DNA from: Alphaproteobacteria bacterium
Lineage (GTDB): Bacteria > Pseudomonadota > Alphaproteobacteria > Rhizobiales > Xanthobacteraceae
Reading direction: 5' to 3'
Length of the DNA: 64,000 nt
NCBI GenBank assembly: GCA_005884685.1
Contig: VBAH01000007.1
Coordinates: 124,001-188,000 of the forward strand
Made by a program: the position numbers and the translations under genes. Shown piece by piece: positions 34,384 to 44,497 of this stretch (position 1 is the stretch's first letter; the number at the start of each line of letters is the position of its first letter). Under the pieces are notes generated by a model. That model was not told where the DNA came from and searched no databases. It was given only the letters and a program-made list of their open reading frames with translations.

Positions 34384-35751
34384 TCAGGATGTTTTCTCCG
34401 CCACAAGTCCCACCTTGCGCAGCGCCGCGGCCTGGCGCTTGCCGACTTCCGCGAGCGAGAACTTCTCGATCGCCTCGTTGAACAGGCGGTAGAAGTTGAG
34501 CCGCGCATCGAGGTGCAGGAAGACGGCGCCGAGCCCGATGGCAGCACGGTCCATGAACACAAACTCGCGCGGCACGCGCACGCGGCCGTGCTTGCGCAAG
34601 CCCTGATGCACCCGAAAGGCCTCGCGCCGGCCGTACTCCGAGGGCTTTACGCCGTCCGCGATGGTGCGCTCGCGGTCCTCGAGCAGCGGGCCGTAGATGA
34701 ACTTGGCCCAGATGTTGAGGATGTCGATCGTCTCGCGCGAGAGACCCTTGAAGCCCCACGTTTCGTAGGCATGCACCACCAGGTCGTGGTCCTCATGCAG
34801 CAGCCCGTTGTAGAGGTCGACCACTCCTCCGACGAACTTCGGCGGGAAGATGCGGATGCAGCCGTAGTCGAGCAAATTGATGCCGCCGGGCGCGCCGCCC
34901 TCCTCGAACACGGTATAGTTGCCGAGATGCGGATCGCCGTGGATCACGCCGAAGCGGCTGAACGGAAACCACCAGGCGGTGAACATCGCACGCCCGATCA
35001 CATTGCGCTGCGCCAGCGGCGCACTCTTGTGCGCCAGCAGCTTGCGGCCGTCGAGCCAGTCGAGCGTGAGCAGGCGCCCGGTCGACAGCTCCGGCCAAAC
35101 CTCCGGCACGCGGATCAAGTCGGTGCTCTTGAGCATCGCGCGATAAAGCGCGACGTGCTTTGCCTCGCGCTGATAGTCGAGTTCCTCGCGCACGCGCGCG
35201 GCGATCTCCTTGGCGATCTCGCTGGTGTCGATGACCGGATCCATGCGGCGGTGGATGGCGAACAGCCAGTCGAGCTGCTGCAGATCGGCCTCGACGGCGG
35301 ACTGCATGTCCGGATACTGCAGCTTGCAGGCCAGTGCCTGACCATCGAGCGACAGCGCGCGGTGCACCTGCCCGAGCGAGGCGGCGGCCGCGGGCTTGTG
35401 CTCGAACGCGGCGAACTTCTCCTGCCAATCGCGACCCAGTTCCGCCACCATGCGCCGCTTCACGAACGGCCAGCCCATCGGCGGCGCGTCGCTCTGCAGC
35501 TTCTGCAATTCCTCGACATATTCCGGCGGCAGGAGGTCCGGGATCGTCGCCATCAACTGGGCGACCTTCATGATCGGCCCCTTCAGCCCGCCGAGCGCGG
35601 CGGCGAGATCGGAGGCGTTTTTTCCCCGGTTCAGCCCGAAGCCGAACAGCCGACTCGCCGCGAATTTCGCCGCGACGCCGCCCACATTGGTGCCGACGCG
35701 CGCATAGCGCGCCGCACGGGCGGAGAAACGGTTTTGTTCGCGATCTCTCAT
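34384..35751 (-). CDS. ABC1/UbiB-family atypical kinase
   Basis: A 455-residue protein of the ABC1 (ADCK/UbiB) kinase-like family. Seen motifs: a GPIMKVAQLMA segment replacing the usual KxGQ (Lys62, with Ala in place of Gly), the alanine-rich loop PAAAASLGQVH at 120-130, a beta-3 Lys143 in ALACKLQYP, GVIHGDPHLGNY as catalytic loop and DYGCIR in place of DFG. Such proteins support ubiquinone biosynthesis or lipid homeostasis. No membrane segment is obvious. It lies in the minus-strand block containing pnt and the oxidase subunit, which suits a respiratory role. Confidence 0.87.
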   Translation of the reverse strand: MRDREQNRFSARAARYARVGTNVGGVAAKFAASRLFGFGLNRGKNASDLAAALGGLKGPIMKVAQLMATIPDLLPPEYVEELQKLQSDAPPMGWPFVKRRMVAELGRDWQEKFAAFEHKPAAAASLGQVHRALSLDGQALACKLQYPDMQSAVEADLQQLDWLFAIHRRMDPVIDTSEIAKEIAARVREELDYQREAKHVALYRAMLKSTDLIRVPEVWPELSTGRLLTLDWLDGRKLLAHKSAPLAQRNVIGRAMFTAWWFPFSRFGVIHGDPHLGNYTVFEEGGAPGGINLLDYGCIRIFPPKFVGGVVDLYNGLLHEDHDLVVHAYETWGFKGLSRETIDILNIWAKFIYGPLLEDRERTIADGVKPSEYGRREAFRVHQGLRKHGRVRVPREFVFMDRAAIGLGAVFLHLDARLNFYRLFNEAIEKFSLAEVGKRQAAALRKVGLVAEKTS

Positions 35752-35806
35752 GAAGACTTCGGTGGATGCGCCCTTAAGATAGGCGCTGCGCCACCAAGCG
35801 CCATAA

Positions 35807-38374
35807 CTATCCGATCAGCGCGGCGTGCGCATCCTCGACGGCCTGGTTGCCGGTCGAGTCGAACTTGCGCTGCTCCGGCCCGGCTTGGCTGGGTGCGGAG
35901 ACATTGTCGCGGCCCGAAAGCACGCCGTGCGCGACGTGGAAGCCGAGCGCGCGATAGACCTCGAACTGCTCTTCGCTGAAGAACTGATCGCCTGTCGTCT
36001 CGTGCGGAAACATCGGGAAGCGGCGCGCGTAATCGCGGATATAGTCGTTCTCGTCCCCGCTCAGCGATGCCTTGAGATAGAGGATGGTGCCGGACCTGCC
36101 TTCGCCATAATCGATGTAGCCGATCGCCGCATGCGGCCCCGCCGAGGGTATGGCGGCGCCCGTGTCCTTGGTGTGCAGGCCCATCCAGGCGGACGTCGTC
36201 TTCCGGATGTCGTCCCACGGCATCTCGATGCGCACGCCGAGGTCGATGCGCGCATAGCGCTGCAACGTGATGAACGATGGAAAGCGCATTGAGATGTCGG
36301 CTTCGGCATCGGACACGACGATGAGCTTGCAGCGCCGCTTCAGCAGTTCGTAGACGCCGAGGTTCTCGATGTGGCCGCCGTCGGTCAGGTAGACGTTGTT
36401 GCTGTTTTCATACAGCCGGCCGAGGATCTCGCTGAGCAGGAAAAAGCTGAATCTGTCGCTCAGCCTCGACCAGCGCGGCTCGCGTTCGGAGACGTAGCGC
36501 GGATTCTTCAGCCAGTAGCCCAGCCGGATGTTCAACAGCGCGAGCGTCGGCCGCAGCGGCCGGATCGACTGCGATCCCATGTTGGAGGAGGCCGCCGCCC
36601 CGGAGATCGCCATCGCGGTCGCGACATCGAGGCCTTTGGCCTTCTGTTCGAACGCGGCCGTCGCCGCATAGCCGGTCGCGGCGCTGCCGACATGGTGCGG
36701 CGAGAACATGAAAAAATCCGCGTTGCGGCCGCGGCGGTTCGCAAAGTCCGAGCCTTGAATGTTCAGCGCCGCGTTGATCAGGTGATACGGCGCGTGGCGC
36801 ACCGAGATGCTGCTCACCGCCATGTCGTCGAGTTGCGCGAAGTCGCGGCCCTGGTCGATGCTCGCCTCGTTGCGCTTCGCGGCCGGCGCATCGGGCGGGT
36901 GCGGATCGAACAGGAATGCCTTGCTGAGGCGATCGCGATAGAGCCGGTGCAGCGAATTCGCGTTCGGCTTGAGCAGCAACACCAGCAGGATCAGCATCAG
37001 GCCCGAACCGGTGTAGAGCAGCACCATCGGCCGCTCCAGCGCGCGCACGTAATACCACGCGAACCACTTGAAGCCGGTATGCTCCGCCGCCCACAGGGCG
37101 GGCCGTCGGAACAGCGGACAAAAGCCCGAGTAAGTGAGGTTGCTCGCTGCCGTGACCATCCAGTGCGGCGTGTGCTGACCGACCGTGGTCGACTGAGCGT
37201 CAGGCGCCGGAGGCACCCGCCCGCATCTGGTTTCGCTCACGGCCGGCTGCGGCTTGTCCTCATACCACTGGCGCGCGTCGTTTATGATGCCCCAGTACGA
37301 GAGATAGAGATAAACGACCCAGATGGCGAACGGCAGCGCGGCCGCCGCCAGCCAGAACGCGACCTTGCTGAGCGCCGCGATGATCCTGGTCGTCAGATTT
37401 GCGTCCGCGCTCGCCGCCTTGAGGATGTCCCCCATCTGCTGGCGGAATATCGTCACCACCGCGGCGATCGGCGCGAACACCGCGGCGAGGGTCTGAACGG
37501 ACGTGGCCAGCCAATCGAAGGTCGCCTCATCCGGGGAGGTGTTGGCATCGGCGAGATCGAACATGCCGCGCAGAAAGAAGCTCTGCAGATCGAAAACAAA
37601 GATCACCAGTCCGGCAACGAGGTAGCCGGCCGCCAGCGCCGGCAAGTGCGTGCGAAACTCGGCCAGGCTGCCCTGCCTGAGAAACACCGAGCGATAGAGC
37701 GCCCAGAGAAAATAGAGCGCGAGCCCGGCAAGGCCCGCGATCAGCGAGAAGGCAAAGAAGTCCACCCAGAAAAATCCGCACAGATCGAAACCGAGAATGT
37801 CGGGGCAGCCGAGCAGCGAGCGCTTTGGATTGGTCGCGACCGTGGCAGCCGCAAACAACAGCACGATTGCAAGCACCGAGGCGACATTCGCCACCAGTCC
37901 GCGCAATACGATCGCGGCGCCGGTGAGCGCGTCGCGGGCGCCGGCCGGGATCAGGTAGTTCGAATAGTTGCGCAGGTGGCCGACGGCAGGCGTATCGGCG
38001 ATCTCGGACGCGGTTTGCTTGCCGTTCTCGGCGGCCGGATTGCCAAACACGAACTGGCCGTCCGTGCGGGTCATCGTGGCGGTGAGCGCACATCCGATGT
38101 AGCCGCCACCCGACACGGTGGAGAGATAATCGATGTTGCGCAGCGCGTCATTGTGATTGATCGCCTGCAGGACGCCGAGCGAGAACGCGGCCGAGCGGAT
38201 GCCGCCGCCGGAGAGCGCGAGCCCGACCACATCGAGGACCTGGCCGTCCGGCCCGGATGCGTTCTCCGCACTCAGCGGCGCGCGGCGTAACAGATCGCGG
38301 CGCTGATTGATCGCGTCGATTTCCTCGCGGATGATGTCGCCGAACTGGATCTCGCCCGGACTTGCGCTCGCCAT
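35807..38374 (-). CDS. Patatin-like phospholipase with a large internal membrane region
   Basis: An 855-residue protein. The N-terminus contains a patatin oxyanion motif GLALSGGGIRSAAFSLGVLQ (51-70) and a nucleophile region STVSGGGYIG with Ser88. A stretch of about 300 residues (about 150-460) with seven or so hydrophobic segments follows, and then the rest of the patatin fold, including the catalytic-type Asp665 in TDGGHIENLGVYEL. The catalytic dyad Ser88-Asp665 is thus present but split by the membrane region. Expected activity is phospholipid or acyl-ester hydrolysis at the membrane. No neighbouring gene suggests its role. Confidence 0.78.
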   Translation of the reverse strand: MASASPGEIQFGDIIREEIDAINQRRDLLRRAPLSAENASGPDGQVLDVVGLALSGGGIRSAAFSLGVLQAINHNDALRNIDYLSTVSGGGYIGCALTATMTRTDGQFVFGNPAAENGKQTASEIADTPAVGHLRNYSNYLIPAGARDALTGAAIVLRGLVANVASVLAIVLLFAAATVATNPKRSLLGCPDILGFDLCGFFWVDFFAFSLIAGLAGLALYFLWALYRSVFLRQGSLAEFRTHLPALAAGYLVAGLVIFVFDLQSFFLRGMFDLADANTSPDEATFDWLATSVQTLAAVFAPIAAVVTIFRQQMGDILKAASADANLTTRIIAALSKVAFWLAAAALPFAIWVVYLYLSYWGIINDARQWYEDKPQPAVSETRCGRVPPAPDAQSTTVGQHTPHWMVTAASNLTYSGFCPLFRRPALWAAEHTGFKWFAWYYVRALERPMVLLYTGSGLMLILLVLLLKPNANSLHRLYRDRLSKAFLFDPHPPDAPAAKRNEASIDQGRDFAQLDDMAVSSISVRHAPYHLINAALNIQGSDFANRRGRNADFFMFSPHHVGSAATGYAATAAFEQKAKGLDVATAMAISGAAASSNMGSQSIRPLRPTLALLNIRLGYWLKNPRYVSEREPRWSRLSDRFSFFLLSEILGRLYENSNNVYLTDGGHIENLGVYELLKRRCKLIVVSDAEADISMRFPSFITLQRYARIDLGVRIEMPWDDIRKTTSAWMGLHTKDTGAAIPSAGPHAAIGYIDYGEGRSGTILYLKASLSGDENDYIRDYARRFPMFPHETTGDQFFSEEQFEVYRALGFHVAHGVLSGRDNVSAPSQAGPEQRKFDSTGNQAVEDAHAALIG

Positions 38375-38500
38375 GGTACCGCCCCTCGCGAACGACCGAG
38401 GGTAGCATCTGAGCGAAATTTAGCTAGCGGCGCGCCGATGCTGGCGTCAACGATGCGTTACCGGCACCAGACGAAATGCTGATGGTGGCTCGGCTGACGA

Positions 38501-40378
38501 TCAGCGCCGCGCTTCCATCCCCTCCAATTCCCCGATCAGCCGCTCGATCACGCTCAAGCCTCCCTGCCAGAATTTCGGATCGCGTGCGTCGAGACCGAAC
38601 GGCTTGAGCAGCTCGGAATGATGCTTGGTGCCGCCGGCCGCGAGCATCGCCAGATACCGCTCGGCGAAGCCTTCGTGTGCCTTCTCGTAGACCGCGTAGA
38701 GCGAGTTCACCAGGCAGTCGCCGAACGCGTAGGCATAGACATAGAACGGCGAATGGATGAAGTGCGGGATATAGGCCCAGAAGGTCTCGTAGCCAGGCTT
38801 CAGCTCGATCGCGGGCCCGAGGCTTTCGGCTTGCACGCTCATCCAGGTCTCGCACAGCGCCTCCGCGGTCAGCTCGCCCTTGCGCCGCTCGGCATGCACC
38901 TTGCGCTCGAAGGTATAGAACGCGATCTGCCGCACCACCGTGTTGATCATGTCCTCGACCTTGGCGGCGAGCATCGCGCGGCGCTGCTTTGCGTCCTTCG
39001 TCTCGGCGAGCAGCTTCTGGAAGGTGAGCATCTCGCCGAACACGCTTGCGGTCTCGGCCAACGTCAGCGGCGTCGGCGCCATCAGCGCGCCGTTCGGCGC
39101 CGCGAGCACCTGGTGCACGCCGTGGCCCAGCTCGTGCGCGAGCGTCATCACGTCGCGCGGCTTGCCCATGTAGTTGAGCAGCACGTACGGGTGCGCCGAG
39201 GGCACCGTCGGATGCGCGAACGCGCCCGCCTGCTTGCCGGGCCGCGCCGGCGCGTCGATCCAGTTGCGCGCGAAGAAACGCTCCGCCACCTCCGCCATGC
39301 GCGGCGCGAATGCGCCGTAGGCGGTGAGCACGGTGTCCTTTGCTTCGTTCCAGCCGATCGTGCGGCTCTCGACCTTGGGCAGCGGCGCGTTGCGGTCCCA
39401 GTGCGGCAGCGTCTTCTTGCCGAACCATCTGGCTTTGAGCGCATAGTAGCGATGCGACAGCCGCGGATAGGCGGTGCGCACGGCCGAGACCAGCGCTTCG
39501 ACCACCTCCGGCTCGACGCGGTTGGCGAGATGGCGCGCGTCCGCGATGTCCTGGAAGCCGCGCCAGCGGTCGGAAATCTCCTTGTCCTTGGCGAGCGTGT
39601 TGGTGATCAGCGCAAACGTGCGCAGGTTTTCGCGGAATGTCTTGGCGAGCGCCTGCGAGGCGGCGCGGCGGTTGCGCTCGCTTGCGTCCTGCATCAGGCT
39701 CAGGGTCTGTTCGATCGCGAGCGACTTGCCTTCGACCGTGAAGCGCAGCGCGCCGATCGTCTCGTCGAACAGCCGGTTCCACGCGCCCGCGCCGGTCACC
39801 GATTTTTCGTGAAACAGCTCCTCGACGCGGTCCTCGAGCTGATAGGGCTTCTCCTTGCGCACGTCCTCGATCCACGGCCGGTAATGCCCGAGTGCCGGAT
39901 CGGCCATCGCGTTCTCCAGCACGGCATCGTCCAGGCGATTGAGTTCGAGCGTAAAGAACAGCATGTGCAGCGAGGCCTGCGTGATGCGCTCCTGCATGTC
40001 GCCGTAGAATTTCGCGCGCACCGGGTCGGTGGTGTCGCCGGCATAGACCAGGCTCGCGAACGAGATCAGCCGGCCGAGCAAATCGTCGATCGCCTCATAG
40101 CGCTTCACCGCTTCGGCGAGCCGCGCGCCCGCATCGGCTGCGGCCGCGAGCGCGGCGAGCTTGCCCTTGTAGCTCTCCTCGAAGGCGACACATTCCGCGT
40201 CCGCGCGTTCAAGGTCGCGCTTCACCTCCGGCGCATCGTTCCCTGGATAAAGGTCGGCCAGGTTCCATTCCGGCAGCGCGCCGAGCGCCTTGCCGTCCGC
40301 CGCGGCGGATTTCGCCGGCTTGCGTGCGGCAGATCTTGTGGATTTGGCGGCAGGCTTCTTTTTCGTCGCGGTCGGCAT
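38501..40378 (-). CDS. pepF: M3-family oligoendopeptidase F
   Basis: A 625-residue cytoplasmic metallopeptidase. The zinc motif HELGH is at 415-419 in MTLAHELGHGVHQ with a downstream glutamate in LAETASVFGEML. N-terminal residues 1-30 are a lysine/alanine-rich extension (KKKPAAKSTRSAARKPAK) before the conserved GALPEWNLADLYPG. It hydrolyses oligopeptides of about 7-20 residues. The ATG at 40378 was chosen because the frame above it is antisense to the response-regulator gene. It is divergent from that gene. Confidence 0.95.
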   Translation of the reverse strand: MPTATKKKPAAKSTRSAARKPAKSAAADGKALGALPEWNLADLYPGNDAPEVKRDLERADAECVAFEESYKGKLAALAAAADAGARLAEAVKRYEAIDDLLGRLISFASLVYAGDTTDPVRAKFYGDMQERITQASLHMLFFTLELNRLDDAVLENAMADPALGHYRPWIEDVRKEKPYQLEDRVEELFHEKSVTGAGAWNRLFDETIGALRFTVEGKSLAIEQTLSLMQDASERNRRAASQALAKTFRENLRTFALITNTLAKDKEISDRWRGFQDIADARHLANRVEPEVVEALVSAVRTAYPRLSHRYYALKARWFGKKTLPHWDRNAPLPKVESRTIGWNEAKDTVLTAYGAFAPRMAEVAERFFARNWIDAPARPGKQAGAFAHPTVPSAHPYVLLNYMGKPRDVMTLAHELGHGVHQVLAAPNGALMAPTPLTLAETASVFGEMLTFQKLLAETKDAKQRRAMLAAKVEDMINTVVRQIAFYTFERKVHAERRKGELTAEALCETWMSVQAESLGPAIELKPGYETFWAYIPHFIHSPFYVYAYAFGDCLVNSLYAVYEKAHEGFAERYLAMLAAGGTKHHSELLKPFGLDARDPKFWQGGLSVIERLIGELEGMEARR

Positions 40379-40452
40379 GGGAGTCCTCTGTGTCGCGGTC
40401 GAACATAGTCGGGCCGCCGCGCGCTTCAACCGCGCCGCCGCCCCCCCGACCC

Positions 40453-40467
40453 TTAACAGCCCATTAA
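40453..40467. promoter_or_regulatory. Candidate CtrA-type site TTAA-N7-TTAA
   Basis: The sequence TTAA (40453-40456), seven bases, TTAA (40464-40467) matches the core spacing of the CtrA box, though the trailing base is G rather than the usual C. It is 46 bases before the ATG of the sigma-54 response regulator and in its divergent gap with pepF. Confidence 0.45.
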
Positions 40468-40513
40468 GCCCGCTGCGCCATGGTGCGCCCCAAATCGGTA
40501 CACCGGAGCCCGC

Positions 40514-42049
<1,536 letters not shown>

Positions 42050-42221
42050 CACCGGACGCCAATTACGCGCAAGTGATCCGCCCGCGACTACGTCAAAGGT
42101 TGATTTCGTTAGAACTTTGGAGTCACTTCGTTCGTTGGGTGGGGAGAATGCGGCTTCCCCGGCTGCATGCGACTTGGGGTCTGTTTTGCGTCCTCCCACG
42201 GGGATTTTGAGGGATTCCTCC

Positions 42222-44291
42222 ATGCAAGGCCGGCGTTTTGACCGTATTTTGACTGGAACCGCGATCGCGCTGGTGCTGGGACTGGCGCAGGCCGGTCCGG
42301 GGTTGGCCCAGAGCCAGTCATCGATCGAAGCGCTTGTCCCGCTGCCGGAGCCCGCGAACCTGCCGCCGCCGAGCATCGCGGACCTCGAACCGGCGGCCGA
42401 GACGACCGGCTCGACCGCGATCAACCTGCCCGACCCGCCCGACCTGCCGCCGCCAACCTTCGACACGGCGGCGCCCGCCACCCCCGCTCCTGAGGCGAAG
42501 CCCGCGGAGGTCGCGACGCCGGCGCCCGCCCCGGAGGCGCAGCCCGCGACCGGCTCGGCCCCCACACCTGCGCCGGCGCCCGTCGTCGTCGTCGTCCATC
42601 CCGACCAGCCGTTGCGCGACGCGATCCGCGAGCTCGTATCCGGCAAGCTCAGCCGTTTCGTGGACCGCAAACCCGAGCGCACCGCCGTCGAGGCTTTCTA
42701 CTCCTCGCGCGACTACGAGCCGATTTGGGTCGGCCTGAACGGCGCGACCGAGCGTGCCAGGCAGGCGATCAATCACCTTCGTCACGCCGACGCGGACGGG
42801 ATGGATCCGGCCGACTATCCGGTGCCGTCGATCCAGGCGGACGCGGCCCCCGCCGCCCTTGCCGAAGCCGAGATGCGCCTGACGCAGTCGGTTCTCGACT
42901 ACGCGCGCCAGGCCCAGATGGGCCGCGTGCATTACTCGCGCGTGACCGGGGACATCTTCTACGAGCAGACTGCGCCGCAGCCGATCGACGTTCTGAGCAA
43001 GTTCAGCGCCGGCGCGAATGCCGAGGCCGTTCTCGACAGCTATCAGCCGCCGCAGCCGGCCTACAAGGCGCTGCGCAAGAAGCTCGCGCAGGCGCGCGGC
43101 AACACGAACGACAACGGCCCGGCGCAGATCGCGCGCGGTCCCGTGCTCGAGCTTGGCGTCGACAAGAAATCCAGGCAGACCATCCTGATGGCGGACGAGC
43201 GTGTCCCGCAACTGCGCGAGAAGCTCGGGCTGCCGGCGGTGCGCGACGATAATTTCTATGACAAGTCGCTCGCCGATGCGGTCGTGCAGTTCCAGAAGGA
43301 AAAAGGCCTGCCGGCCAACGGCCGCCTGACCAACCAGACCGTCGATGCGCTCAACGGCAAGCGGCATGAGCGCGACGACCAGATCATCATCGCCAACATG
43401 GAGCGCTGGCGCTGGATCCCGCGCGACCTCGGCAAGGCGCACGTCGTCCTCAACATTCCGGACTTCACCCTGCAGGTCTACAACAACGGCGCATCGATCT
43501 GGAAAACCCGCGTCGTGGTGGGCAAGCCCGGCGGGCACGCGACGCCGCTCCTGTCGGAGACGATGAAGTACATCACGGTCAATCCGACCTGGAACGTGCC
43601 GCCGTCGATCGTCTACAACGAGTACCTGCCGGCGCTGCAGCAGGACCCGACCGTGCTCAAGCGCATGGGGCTGAACCTCTCGCAGAACCCGGACGGCTCG
43701 GTGCACATCTCGCAGCCCCCCGGCGAGGCCAATGCGCTCGGCCGCATCCGCTTCAACTTCCCGAACAAGTTCCTGGTTTATCAGCACGATACCCCGGACA
43801 AGCACCTGTTTGCCCACCCCAGGCGCGCCTACAGCCACGGCTGCATGCGGGTGCAGGATCCGGCGAAATACGCCGAGATCATGAGCGGGCTAGGCATGCC
43901 GGGCAAAGGCTACACGCAGGAGCAGATCAAGGGGATGTTCGGTCGGTCCGAAATCGACCTGCGCTTCACCAACCCGATCCCGGTGCACATCACCTATCAG
44001 ACTGCGTTTGTTGACGAATCCGGCCACCTGCAGATCCGCGAGGATATCTACGGGCGCGATGCGCAGACGCTCGCGGCCCTCAAGGGTGACCGCCGGCAAG
44101 GCGAAATCCCGGTGGCGCGCGCTGGGTCGAGCCAAGGCCGGCCGCCGGTCCGGCTGCCCGCTGGCGTCGCGGGCGCAAGCGACTGGAACGGCGGACAGTC
44201 CTTCTTCGACCGGCTGTTCGGCAACCCGATCCGGCCCGAGCCGCCGGCTAACGTCCGGCAGCGCCGCGCCAGCCGCACCACCACGCGTTAA
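42222..44291 (+). CDS. L,D-transpeptidase (YcbB-type, YkuD domain)
   Basis: A 689-residue periplasmic protein: signal peptide (about 1-30, ending in AGPGLAQ), a proline/alanine-rich linker (about 35-125), a YcbB-like N-terminal domain, a peptidoglycan-binding domain (about 335-390, SLADAVVQFQKEKGLPANGRL) and a YkuD catalytic domain with SHGCMR containing Cys541. Such enzymes make 3-3 cross-links in peptidoglycan or attach proteins to it. The ATG at 42222 has GAGGGA seven bases before it. It is followed by a DUF882 gene on the same strand across a gap containing CtrA-like sites. Confidence 0.93.
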   Translation: MQGRRFDRILTGTAIALVLGLAQAGPGLAQSQSSIEALVPLPEPANLPPPSIADLEPAAETTGSTAINLPDPPDLPPPTFDTAAPATPAPEAKPAEVATPAPAPEAQPATGSAPTPAPAPVVVVVHPDQPLRDAIRELVSGKLSRFVDRKPERTAVEAFYSSRDYEPIWVGLNGATERARQAINHLRHADADGMDPADYPVPSIQADAAPAALAEAEMRLTQSVLDYARQAQMGRVHYSRVTGDIFYEQTAPQPIDVLSKFSAGANAEAVLDSYQPPQPAYKALRKKLAQARGNTNDNGPAQIARGPVLELGVDKKSRQTILMADERVPQLREKLGLPAVRDDNFYDKSLADAVVQFQKEKGLPANGRLTNQTVDALNGKRHERDDQIIIANMERWRWIPRDLGKAHVVLNIPDFTLQVYNNGASIWKTRVVVGKPGGHATPLLSETMKYITVNPTWNVPPSIVYNEYLPALQQDPTVLKRMGLNLSQNPDGSVHISQPPGEANALGRIRFNFPNKFLVYQHDTPDKHLFAHPRRAYSHGCMRVQDPAKYAEIMSGLGMPGKGYTQEQIKGMFGRSEIDLRFTNPIPVHITYQTAFVDESGHLQIREDIYGRDAQTLAALKGDRRQGEIPVARAGSSQGRPPVRLPAGVAGASDWNGGQSFFDRLFGNPIRPEPPANVRQRRASRTTTR

Positions 44292-44297
44292 CCGCGG

Positions 44298-44314
44298 TTA
44301 AGCCCGCGTTAACC
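44298..44314 (+). promoter_or_regulatory. Candidate CtrA box TTAA-N7-TTAACC
   Basis: TTAA (44298-44301), seven bases, TTAACC (44309-44314). This is the full CtrA consensus TTAA-N7-TTAAC. It lies seven bases after the L,D-transpeptidase stop codon and 184 bases before the next start codon. Confidence 0.6.
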
Positions 44315-44397
44315 ATACGAAGGCGCTGGCAGAACTGGGCTATTTTTCGCCACACTCCCCCGTTAGCCAATTAACGCTAAGGGGGGACGGGCCGGCG

Positions 44398-44414
44398 CTA
44401 AACTCGCGTTAACC
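44398..44414 (+). promoter_or_regulatory. Candidate CtrA box CTAA-N7-TTAACC
   Basis: CTAA (44398-44401), seven bases, TTAACC (44409-44414): one mismatch to the CtrA consensus. It is 84 bases before the GTG of the DUF882 gene and 100 bases after the first candidate site. Confidence 0.5.
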
Positions 44415-44497
44415 CATCCCGACAAAGACTGCGTTCACCATTCGCACGCGGCGGGGGACACGCCGCGACTCTGTCGAGACGTTACGCGGGACACCAA

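Larger units (their letters stand above)
44292..44497. other. Intergenic region with repeated GTTAA motifs
   Basis: This 206-base gap between two cell-wall genes contains five GTTAA/TTAAC words, two of which are arranged as TTAA-N7-TTAACC-type sites (44298 and 44398). No terminator with a U-run is seen, so both genes may share a transcript in addition to the second gene's own promoter. Confidence 0.6.

Noticed and set aside
36371..38290. A 639-codon plus-strand frame.
   Set aside because: It is antisense to the patatin gene, rich in Arg/Gly/Ala as expected for a GC-rich shadow frame, with no recognisable motif.
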